DNA of 12,374 nt from CBDTYW01 sp965364735 (GTDB lineage: Bacteria; Actinomycetota; Nitriliruptoria; Nitriliruptorales; Nitriliruptoraceae): the NCBI GenBank assembly GCA_965364735.1, contig CBDTYW010000095.1, positions 1-12,374 of the forward strand, in the 5' to 3' direction. The notes under the pieces were generated by a model, which saw only the letters and a list, made by a program, of their open reading frames with translations, did no database searches and was not told where the DNA came from. Shown piece after piece: positions 6,040 to 11,997 of the stretch; within the stretch, counting starts at the first letter, position 1, and the number at the start of each line of letters is the position of its first letter. Both the position numbers and the translations under genes were made by a program.

Positions 6040-7779
6040 TCAGCCGAGGCCGCTCTTGGCGACCTTCGTCAGGAGCTTCGCCGTCGTCGTGGCGCTCAGC
6101 TTGGCGATCAGCAGCTCCGTGCCGTCTGCGACATCACGACCTGCGAGGTCGCGTCGCAGCGCCGCCACCGCCGTGGCGTCGTCGCCGAGCAGGACATCGT
6201 CCTGCCGGGTGCCCGACGCCAGCACGTCGATGGCCGGCAGGATCCGCTGCTGGGCCAGGTGCAGGTCGAGCACGAGCTCGGCGTTCGCCGTGGCGCGCAG
6301 CTCTTCGAGCACGACGGTGTCCGCCGCCGAGGTGGTGTCCGCCACGACCGACGCGATGATCGTCAGCGAGCCTTCGCCGTCGACGTTGCGAGCCGCGCCG
6401 AAGAACCGCTTGATCGGGTGGAGGGTGCCGGCGTCGACGCCGCCCGGCAGCGTGCGCCCCGAAGCTGGCGCTGACTGCTGGTAGGCACGCGCGAGGCGGC
6501 TCAGGGAGTCGACGACGACCACGACGTCCTCACCACGCTCGACGCGACGGCGCGCACGCTCGAGGCAGAGCTCAGCGAGGAGCACGTGCTCCTCGGCAGG
6601 CTGGTCGAACGCGCTCGAGACGATCTCGGCATCGGATGCCCGGCTGATCTCGGTGATCGTCTCGTGACGCTCCGCGACGAGCAGGACGACGAGGTGGACG
6701 TCCGGCTCGTTCGCCTCGATCGAGACCGCGAGATCACGCAGGAGCGTGGAAGCTCCCGAGCGGGGCGGGCCAACGACGAGCGCGCGCTGGCCGCGACCCA
6801 GCGGCGCTGCGAGGTCCGCGATGCGCAGGCCGATCGACGCGTCGTCGCCGGCGATCTTGAGCCGCTCCGACGGGGCGATCGGCGTCAGCTGCTCGAAGAC
6901 CGTGCGGTCGAGGTGCGCGTCCTGCCAGGTCTCGGCGTCGATGCCCTCGACCTGGTCGATGCGACCGAGCGCCGGGAACTTGTCGTTCTTGTTCTTGTGT
7001 CGGCGGATCGGCCCGCCGAGCAGGTCGCCCCGACGAAGCTGGAATCGACGGACGAAGGACTGGCTCACGTAGACGTCGCGATGACTGCCGAGGTAGCCGT
7101 TGGTGCGGAGGAACCCGTAGCCCTCGGGAAGCAGGTCGAGCACGCCCTCACGGACCTCATGTCCGGCGAACTGGTCCTGTCCGTTGCCGCCGCCGTTGGT
7201 CGTCTTGCTGCGGTTGCGGTTGCGTCGGCTGCCGCGCTGGCCGTCGTCGTCCTGCTGACGGTCAGCCTTGCCCGATCCGTTCTGCCCCTTGCCCTTCGGC
7301 GCATCCGCGGGCTCCTCGTCGCCGCGGCGCGCCCGCTGGCGGGTGCGCTGCTGGGCGTCGCCTCGCTGCGATGCCCGGGATGCCGGCTCCTCGTCGGAGC
7401 TGTCGGAACCATCGTCGTCGTCGGAACCGTCGTCGTCGGAGGCGTCGTCGGAGGCGTCGTCGTCGGAACCGTCGTCGTCGTCGGAGGCGTCGTCGTCGGA
7501 ACCCCCGTCGGCGTCATCGGAGCCGTCGTCGGCGTCATCCGAGCCGTCGTCGCCAGAGCCGGAGTCGCTCGCGTCGTCGGATCCGTCGCCGTCCGCGCTG
7601 CTGGACTTCTCGTCGTCGAGGGTCGGCTGGGTCGCGCCGTTGGGCGACTCGTCCTGGAGCCCGACGATCCGGCTGACCAGCTCCGCCTTGCGCAGGCGCT
7701 GGTAGCCCGTCAGCTCGAGGGCTGCGGCGATCTGTCGGAGCTCGGCGAGCGGCTTGCGCTCCAAGGTTGAGCGGTCCAT
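6040..7779 (-). CDS. rho: Transcription termination factor Rho with altered Walker A motif
   Basis: Rho is a hexameric RNA-dependent ATPase that ends transcription. The 579-residue product has a Rho_N helical domain (1-40), an Asp/Ser tract (58-130), a basic Arg/Gln/Gly linker (134-200), the cold-shock-like RNA-binding domain with GYGFLR (220-225), and the ATPase core. The syntenic position after thrB fits the housekeeping rho. Oddly, Walker A is GPPRSGAST (337-345), against PPKAGKT in Escherichia coli, so the catalytic Lys184 equivalent is Ala343 (codon GCT, 6751-6753), Lys181 is Arg340 and Thr185 is Ser344. Asp210 is Ala369, the R-loop TGSK is TTSA (482-485), and KGTGN is RATAN (495-499). 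Kept are Glu370 (E211), Arg371 (R212), Asp424 (D265), Arg512 (R353) and Arg525 (R366). The frame is intact over its whole length. The ATG at 7779 has only a weak ribosome-binding site. The 93-bp leader carries a small hairpin (7812-7824, GACCC-gac-GGGTC) with no T-run. Confidence 0.93.
   Translation of the reverse strand: MDRSTLERKPLAELRQIAAALELTGYQRLRKAELVSRIVGLQDESPNGATQPTLDDEKSSSADGDGSDDASDSGSGDDGSDDADDGSDDADGGSDDDASDDDDGSDDDASDDASDDDGSDDDDGSDSSDEEPASRASQRGDAQQRTRQRARRGDEEPADAPKGKGQNGSGKADRQQDDDGQRGSRRNRNRSKTTNGGGNGQDQFAGHEVREGVLDLLPEGYGFLRTNGYLGSHRDVYVSQSFVRRFQLRRGDLLGGPIRRHKNKNDKFPALGRIDQVEGIDAETWQDAHLDRTVFEQLTPIAPSERLKIAGDDASIGLRIADLAAPLGRGQRALVVGPPRSGASTLLRDLAVSIEANEPDVHLVVLLVAERHETITEISRASDAEIVSSAFDQPAEEHVLLAELCLERARRRVERGEDVVVVVDSLSRLARAYQQSAPASGRTLPGGVDAGTLHPIKRFFGAARNVDGEGSLTIIASVVADTTSAADTVVLEELRATANAELVLDLHLAQQRILPAIDVLASGTRQDDVLLGDDATAVAALRRDLAGRDVADGTELLIAKLSATTTAKLLTKVAKSGLG
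7390..7608 (-). repeat. In-frame Asp/Ser-coding low-complexity tract within rho
   Basis: This stretch encodes residues 58-130 of Rho, almost only Asp, Ser, Gly and Ala. On the plus strand it reads as irregular tandem runs of gtcgtcgtcgga-like units. All changes keep the frame, as expected for slippage-prone repeats under selection for an acidic linker. It is followed directly by a basic segment, giving a charge-split disordered insertion between Rho_N and the RNA-binding domain. Actinobacterial Rho proteins often carry an insertion here, but the composition varies. Confidence 0.8.
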
Positions 7780-7872
7780 GTCATCTCGATGTGCAGGCTG
7801 CGACGCGGCCGGACCCGACGGGTCGACGCAAGATCGGTGTGGCAGCAGGGATACGGAGGTCGGGGTGCCAGG

Positions 7873-8532
7873 TCAGCTGGAGCGCAGCGCGTCCTGGTAG
7901 CTGGCCCAGTCGGCCAGGAAGGCTTCGAGTCCACGGTCGGTCAGCGGGTGCTGGACCATCTGGCGGAACGTCTTGGCCGGCAGCGTCGCGCAGTCGGCGC
8001 CTGCGCGTGCCGAGTCCGCCACGTGCTGCGGGCTGCGCAAGGAGGCCGCGAGCACCTGGGTCTCGTAGCCCTGGCGGTCGTAGATGTCGCAGATCTCGGT
8101 GAGCAGCGACATGCCGTCGCTCGCGATGTCGTCCAAGCGACCAAGGAAGGGGCTGATGTAGGTGGCGCCTGCACGAGCCGCGAGGATGGCCTGCGTCGCG
8201 GAGAAGCAGAGCGTGACGTTGGTCTTGATGCCCTCGGCGCTGAGGCGCGCCACGGCGCCGAGCCCCGCCGGGATCAGCGGGATCTTGATGACGACGTTGT
8301 CGGCGATCTTCGCGAGCTCGCGGCCCTCGGCGACCATCTCGTCGGTCTCGAGCGAGAGGACCTCGGCGGAGACGGGCCCGTCCACCTCGGCCGCGATCTC
8401 CTTGATCATCGACGCGAAGTCCTTGCCCTCACGAGCGGCCAGCGTCGGGTTCGTCGTGACCCCGTCGAGCACGCCCCAGGCGTTGATCTCGGTGATCTCG
8501 TCGATGTTGGCGGTGTCGAGGAAGAGCTTCAC
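7873..8532 (-). CDS. tal: Transaldolase, small TalC/MipB-type
   Basis: A 219-residue class I aldolase of the fsa/talC/mipB family. Transaldolase moves a dihydroxyacetone unit between sugar phosphates in the non-oxidative pentose phosphate pathway, which supplies erythrose 4-phosphate and ribose 5-phosphate. Seen: MKLFLDTANI at the start, GVTTNPTL (24-31), the Schiff-base lysine Lys83 in VVIKIP, SAEGIKTNVTL (98-108), SPFLGRLDD (127-135) and the typical C-terminal HPLTDRGLEAFLADW (195-209). Glu57 and Phe129 stand where fructose-6-phosphate aldolase has Gln59 and Tyr131, so true transaldolase activity is more likely than FSA activity. The GTG at 8532 gives the conserved N-terminus but has only a weak ribosome-binding site. 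The gene lies 214 bp after thrB and 93 bp before rho, so it may have its own promoter. It is not part of the usual thr-rho order. Confidence 0.92.
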   Translation of the reverse strand: MKLFLDTANIDEITEINAWGVLDGVTTNPTLAAREGKDFASMIKEIAAEVDGPVSAEVLSLETDEMVAEGRELAKIADNVVIKIPLIPAGLGAVARLSAEGIKTNVTLCFSATQAILAARAGATYISPFLGRLDDIASDGMSLLTEICDIYDRQGYETQVLAASLRSPQHVADSARAGADCATLPAKTFRQMVQHPLTDRGLEAFLADWASYQDALRSS

Positions 8533-8719
8533 GTGTGCTCGCAGTCATCAGGTGTGGCCGTCGAGCGGCCAACGAAGGTGTGGTCCCGGCATGGCTCGTG
8601 GCCGCGAGGATGCGCGCCGATCGGGCAGTGAGACACGGCGGCGTGCTCCACCCGACCCCGACCACGAGTGCGTCAGCCAACGTGCGCGATGTGCCGCACG
8701 AGCCTCAGCATCGCCAGCG

Positions 8720-8750
8720 ACTCTAACAGAAGCAACGTCGGGACCGTCAG
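8720..8750 (-). promoter_or_regulatory. Weak candidate promoter in the 214-bp thrB-tal gap
   Basis: Read on the minus strand, CTGACG (8750-8745) and TAGAGT (8725-8720) are spaced 19 bases and could be a sigma-70-type -35/-10 pair upstream of tal. The -35 overlaps the thrB stop codon. Closer to tal, a 6-bp-stem hairpin (8555-8571, TGGCCG-tcgag-CGGCCA) and a direct repeat aggtgtgg (8550-8557 and 8576-8583) would lie in the leader. There is no coding signal in 8533-8746. The promoter call is weak because the spacing is longer than optimal and both boxes are imperfect. Confidence 0.25.
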
Positions 8751-9724
8751 GCGAGCGCGACGATCATGTCAGCGCGCACGCGGGGGCACACCGCGCACTG
8801 CGCGAGCGAGGTCAGCCCACACCCGTCCGCAGGACACGTCCGCGCACCCGAGAGATCCCACCGGGTCGCGATCATCGTGAAGCCGTATTCCTCGCCCAGC
8901 GCCGCGAGCGCCCCGTCGGCGTCGACGTCACGAGCCCGGACGCTGGCCGCGACCGCGGGGCCGGCCCCGGAGAGCCAGGCGTGCACGCCTCGTCCACGCA
9001 GCGCTGCGACGAGCGCACCGGTCGAGGTCATGACCTCGAAGCGGGGCGGCTCGTGCAGTCGATCACCAACCGCACCGGCGTCGGTCGGCCAGAGCCCGGC
9101 GAGCCCGCCGAGCGCGTGAGCGCCACGCGCGACCTGCTCGGAGACGGCCTTGGTGGGCAGCCCGCTGGGCACGACGACGCGCGCCTCGCTGGTCAGCTGC
9201 CGCTCGGTGGGGACGAAGACCACGGGTGCGAGCCCGGCGTGCGGTGTGACCCTGCGGATGACGAGACGACCGTCGTCGTCGATGACGCTGGCGGTGAGCC
9301 CACCGACGAGCGCCGGCACCACGTTGTCCGGGTGCCCCTCGATCCCGTTCGCGATCTCCGCCACACGTTGCACGCTCACCGCGACACCGCTGAGCTCCTT
9401 GGCGAGCACGAGCCCCGCAACGATCGCCGCGGACGACGAGCCCATTCCCCGCGCGAGCGGGATCTGGTTGGCGGCGTGCAGCGTGACGTCCGGGACGGCC
9501 ACCTCGAGCTCCGCGCAGCCTCGGACGAACGACTCCCACGTGAGGTTGGTGTCGTCGGTCGGGACCTCACCCGCACCCTCACCAGCGGTGACCACACGAC
9601 GACCGGACGGCGGCCCCACGGTCACGACGAGGTGCTGGTCGATCGCCGCCCCGAAGCAGTCGTAGCCCGCCCCGAGGTTGGCGCTGGTCGCCGGGACCTG
9701 CACGGCGAGCGGACGGTCACGCAC
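8747..9724 (-). CDS. thrB: Homoserine kinase with extra C-terminal cysteine-rich tail
   Basis: ThrB phosphorylates homoserine with ATP, making the substrate of threonine synthase. It belongs to the GHMP kinase superfamily. Seen in the 325-residue product: the N-terminal motif PATSANLGAGYDCFG (11-25), the ATP-binding glycine/serine loop PLARGMGSSSAAIVAG (89-104), GIEGHPDNVVPA (127-138) and the C-terminal GHMP motif LSGAGPAVAA (251-260). The GHMP fold ends near residue 295. After it comes a tail of about 30 residues with four cysteines at 297, 302, 310 and 313 (C-x4-C-x7-C-x2-C), a possible zinc or iron-sulfur site not usual in the family. The GTG start at 9724 has GAGGA six bases upstream, and that site includes the stop of the amidohydrolase gene, so the two are probably coupled. 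The frame is verified to the TGA at 8747. Confidence 0.95.
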   Translation of the reverse strand: MRDRPLAVQVPATSANLGAGYDCFGAAIDQHLVVTVGPPSGRRVVTAGEGAGEVPTDDTNLTWESFVRGCAELEVAVPDVTLHAANQIPLARGMGSSSAAIVAGLVLAKELSGVAVSVQRVAEIANGIEGHPDNVVPALVGGLTASVIDDDGRLVIRRVTPHAGLAPVVFVPTERQLTSEARVVVPSGLPTKAVSEQVARGAHALGGLAGLWPTDAGAVGDRLHEPPRFEVMTSTGALVAALRGRGVHAWLSGAGPAVAASVRARDVDADGALAALGEEYGFTMIATRWDLSGARTCPADGCGLTSLAQCAVCPRVRADMIVALA

Positions 9725-9733
9725 GGGTGTTCC

Positions 9734-10708
9734 TCAGGAGCTGGATGGAGGGGCCACCGTAGGTGGAACGGTCCATCCGGCCTCAGCCAGCAGGCCAGCC
9801 GCGCGCTCGAACAGGATGGCACGGAGCCCCGCGGGGTCGAGCTCGAGCTTCGCGAGACCGCGGACCTGGGCCGCGACGTGGTGCGGGATCGACGGGAAGT
9901 CCGAGCCGTAGACCAGCTTGTCCGCGAGCTCGCCGCGGAGCCGGTCGGCGTTGCCGGCGGTGAACGGTTCCTCCCCGGGGTTGCCGTAGATCGGGTCGGT
10001 CAGCGCCATCGAGACGTCCGTGAAGACCCGCGGGTGCTTCGCGATCGCGTCCCACATGGAGCCGTCGACGTCCGGCATGCCGAGGTGGGCGATCACGAGG
10101 GTGAGGTCGGGGAACCGGGTCGCGAGCGCGTCGACGACCGCTCCCCCGCAGTACTCGGCGCCGGCGGCGACGCCGTAGACGGCGCTCGCGTGGTTCACGA
10201 CGACCGTCCCGGCCTCGCTCATCAGCCGCCACGCGTCGTCGAGCAGGGGGTCCGCCAGGTGGTACTCGCCGACCTGGACATGGACCTTGCAGACCGCTCC
10301 CCCGTGCTCGAGCGCTGCGGCGACGGCGTCGGTGACTCCGGGCTCCGGGTAGATCGTGAAGGTCGGGATGACCTGCGGATGCGCGTCCGCGAGGTCCAGC
10401 GTGAACGTGTTGAGCCAGCTGAGCATCCCCGGCTTGTGCGGATATGCGAGCGCGGTGTGTCCGAGCACGCCCAGGTCGCGCAACCACCCGAGCCGCGTCT
10501 CGACGTCGGCCCGGTAGGTGATCGGCCACGGCGGCGAGTCCAGCACGTCGAAGAACCGCCACACGGCCTGCTGGATGCTGTCGGGCATCGCATGGACGTG
10601 GATGTCGATGATCCCGTCGAGCCCGAGCGCCGCGAAGAACGGCGCCACGCCCGCATCATCGACGGGGAACTCCCCCGCCGGCACCACCACACCCTCATCG
10701 AACTGCAT
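9734..10708 (-). CDS. COG2159-type metal-dependent amidohydrolase (TIM barrel)
   Basis: A 324-residue member of the amidohydrolase-2 / ACMSD-like group, which hydrolyses or decarboxylates small substrates with a bound metal. Seen: DIHVHAMP with the metal-binding pair His37 and His39, a lysine in CKVHVQVGEY (Lys141), His173 in VVNHAS, His208 in VIAHLGMPD and the catalytic Asp270 in VYGSDFPS. All expected ligands are present, so the enzyme should be active, but the substrate cannot be told. It lies between thrC and thrB, 158 bp after thrC and nine bases before thrB, and its stop is part of the thrB ribosome-binding site. Three ATG codons stand in a row (10714, 10711, 10708). The strong AGGAGG ends right at the first, so the third, six bases away, is the best-spaced start, though the second is possible. 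A role near homoserine/threonine metabolism is only suggested by position. Confidence 0.88.
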   Translation of the reverse strand: MQFDEGVVVPAGEFPVDDAGVAPFFAALGLDGIIDIHVHAMPDSIQQAVWRFFDVLDSPPWPITYRADVETRLGWLRDLGVLGHTALAYPHKPGMLSWLNTFTLDLADAHPQVIPTFTIYPEPGVTDAVAAALEHGGAVCKVHVQVGEYHLADPLLDDAWRLMSEAGTVVVNHASAVYGVAAGAEYCGGAVVDALATRFPDLTLVIAHLGMPDVDGSMWDAIAKHPRVFTDVSMALTDPIYGNPGEEPFTAGNADRLRGELADKLVYGSDFPSIPHHVAAQVRGLAKLELDPAGLRAILFERAAGLLAEAGWTVPPTVAPPSSS

Positions 10709-10714
10709 CATCAT

Positions 10715-10724
10715 CCTCCTCCCC
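10715..10724 (-). promoter_or_regulatory. Strong ribosome-binding site of the amidohydrolase gene
   Basis: GGGGAGGAGG on the minus strand is the strongest Shine-Dalgarno match noticed in the window. It directly abuts a run of three ATG codons, which favours the second or third ATG as the real start. It suggests the amidohydrolase, and by coupling thrB, is translated well independently of thrC. Confidence 0.65.
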
Positions 10725-10740
10725 GCTCCTCCGCCCAACC

Positions 10741-10788
10741 CGCCGAGCGATGCATTTCCCTGCGTGGTGCAGGTTTGGGCATCGCTCG
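10741..10788. repeat. Nested-hairpin repeat, copy 1
   Basis: This is a 48-bp unit, 45 of 48 identical to copy 2, with a 63-bp period. It has a perfect 10-bp outer stem, CGAGCGATGC (10744-10753) with GCATCGCTCG (10779-10788), and an inner stem CCTGC (10759-10763) with GCAGG (10769-10773) around the 5-base loop gtggt. As RNA it can fold as one long hairpin with an internal loop on either strand. There is no T-run, so it is not a classic intrinsic terminator. It lies in the thrC-amidohydrolase gap and resembles a REP-type element. Confidence 0.8.
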
Positions 10789-10803
10789 CCGCAGCGCCCC
10801 GTT

Positions 10804-10851
10804 CGCCGAGCGACGGATTTTCCTGCGTGGTGCAGGTTTGGGCATCGCTCG
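10804..10851. repeat. Nested-hairpin repeat, copy 2
   Basis: This second unit is separated from copy 1 by 15 bp and starts, on the minus strand, about 15 bases after the thrC stop codon. It keeps the inner stem CCTGC (10822-10826) with GCAGG (10832-10836). The three changes to copy 1 fall in the outer-stem side and its flank, leaving an 8-bp outer stem CCGAGCGA (10806-10813) with TCGCTCGG (10845-10852). The inner stem, loop and right arm are unchanged. Confidence 0.8.
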
Positions 10852-10866
10852 GTGGTTCGGGGTGGG

Positions 10867-11997
10867 TCAATCGGTGAGGCCGAGGAGCTCGGCGGCCGCG
10901 TCGACGTCGTTCGGGATCGCGGGCGGCAGCATGCCGGCGCCGGTGATGGCCCAGCCCGGATCCTTGAGGCCGTGGCCGGTCAGGACGCAGGTGACGGTGG
11001 AGCCCTTGGGCAGCTCGCCGGCCTCGTGCAGCTTCAGCAGGCCGGCGACCGAGGAGGCGGAGCCCATCTCGCAGAAGACGCCGTTGCGGGCGAGGCGGCG
11101 GTAGGCGGAGAGGATGTCGCGGTCGGTGACGGCGCGGATCGAGCCACCGGACTGCTCGGCGGCCTCGACCGCAGTCGTCCACGATGCCGGGTTGCCGATG
11201 CGGATCGCGGTCGCGATCGTCTGCGGGTTCTCGATCGGGTGGCCGGCGACGATCGGGGCAGCGCCGGCGGCCTGCCATCCGCGCATCACGGGAAGCCGGT
11301 CGATGAGGCCGTCCGCGTGGTACTCGCGGTAGCCGCGCCAGTAGGCGGTGATGTTGCCGGCGTTGCCGACGGGCATGACATGCACGTCCGGCGCGCGGCC
11401 GAGCTGGTCGCAGATCTCCCAGGCCCCGGAGCGCTGACCGTCGATGCGATACGGGTTGGTCGAGTTGACCAGGGTGATCGGGTACTTCTCGTCGAGCGTG
11501 CGGCAGATGTCGAGCGCCTGGTCGAAGTTGCCGTCGATCTGGATGACCTTCGCCCCGTGGACGAGGGCCTGGGCGAGCTTGCCGAGGGCGATCTTGCCCT
11601 TCGGCACGATGACGCCGCAGGTCAGCCCGGCCTTGCCGGCGTAGGCAGCGGCGGCTGCGGACGTGTTGCCGGTCGATGCGCAGATGACGGCCTTCGCGCC
11701 GGCCTCGACCGCCTTGCTGATCGCCATCGTCATGCCACGGTCCTTGAAGGACCCGGTGGGGTTGCCGCCGTCGAACTTCAGGTGCACCTCGCAGCCCGTG
11801 AGCTCCGAGAGGTCCTCCGAGTGGATGAGCGGCGTGCCACCCTCGCGCAACGTGATGATCGGCGTGTCGTCGCTGACCGGCATGCGGTCGCGGTACTCGT
11901 GGATGATCCCACGCCACTGGTGGGTCATGCGCGGGTCATGCCCGTCGCGCGGCTCCGCCGAACGCGAGACCGCCTTCATCGTCGGTTCGTTGCTCAT
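10867..11997 (-). CDS. thrC: Threonine synthase
   Basis: ThrC converts O-phosphohomoserine to threonine and phosphate with pyridoxal phosphate (PLP), the last step of the pathway. The 376-residue product matches the actinobacterial short type. Seen: EGGTPLI (52-58), the PLP lysine Lys85 in NPTGSFKDRGMTM, ASTGNTSAAAAAYA (107-120), the phosphate-binding glycine loop GNAGN (211-215) and the C-terminal LTGHGLKDPG motif. The ATG at 11997 overlaps the hom stop as ATGA, which supports it as the start. It adds a non-conserved leader of about 23 residues before MTHQWRGIIHEYRDRMPV, so an internal ATG (residue 24) is a less likely alternative. Immediately downstream are the two hairpin repeats, not another thr gene, so thrB expression may be partly separated from hom-thrC. 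Confidence 0.97.
   Translation of the reverse strand: MSNEPTMKAVSRSAEPRDGHDPRMTHQWRGIIHEYRDRMPVSDDTPIITLREGGTPLIHSEDLSELTGCEVHLKFDGGNPTGSFKDRGMTMAISKAVEAGAKAVICASTGNTSAAAAAYAGKAGLTCGVIVPKGKIALGKLAQALVHGAKVIQIDGNFDQALDICRTLDEKYPITLVNSTNPYRIDGQRSGAWEICDQLGRAPDVHVMPVGNAGNITAYWRGYREYHADGLIDRLPVMRGWQAAGAAPIVAGHPIENPQTIATAIRIGNPASWTTAVEAAEQSGGSIRAVTDRDILSAYRRLARNGVFCEMGSASSVAGLLKLHEAGELPKGSTVTCVLTGHGLKDPGWAITGAGMLPPAIPNDVDAAAELLGLTD

Noticed and set aside
6586..7770. A 394-residue open frame on the plus strand opposite rho, with Val/Gly-rich repeats
   Set aside because: It is the reverse reading of the rho Asp/Ser repeat and ATPase core.
7812..7824. Hairpin GACCC-gac-GGGTC between tal and rho as a terminator
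   Set aside because: The stem is only 5 bp with no T-run on either strand, so it is at most a leader hairpin.
10741..10851. Two repeats with a regular period as a possible CRISPR array
   Set aside because: There are only two units, the spacer is 15 bp, and there are no cas genes. The nested stems fit a REP-like element better.
8162..11104. A 980-residue open frame on the plus strand across tal, thrB and the amidohydrolase
   Set aside because: It is antisense to three genes with clear family motifs. GC-rich third positions keep the opposite frame open, and its translation is low in normal domain features.
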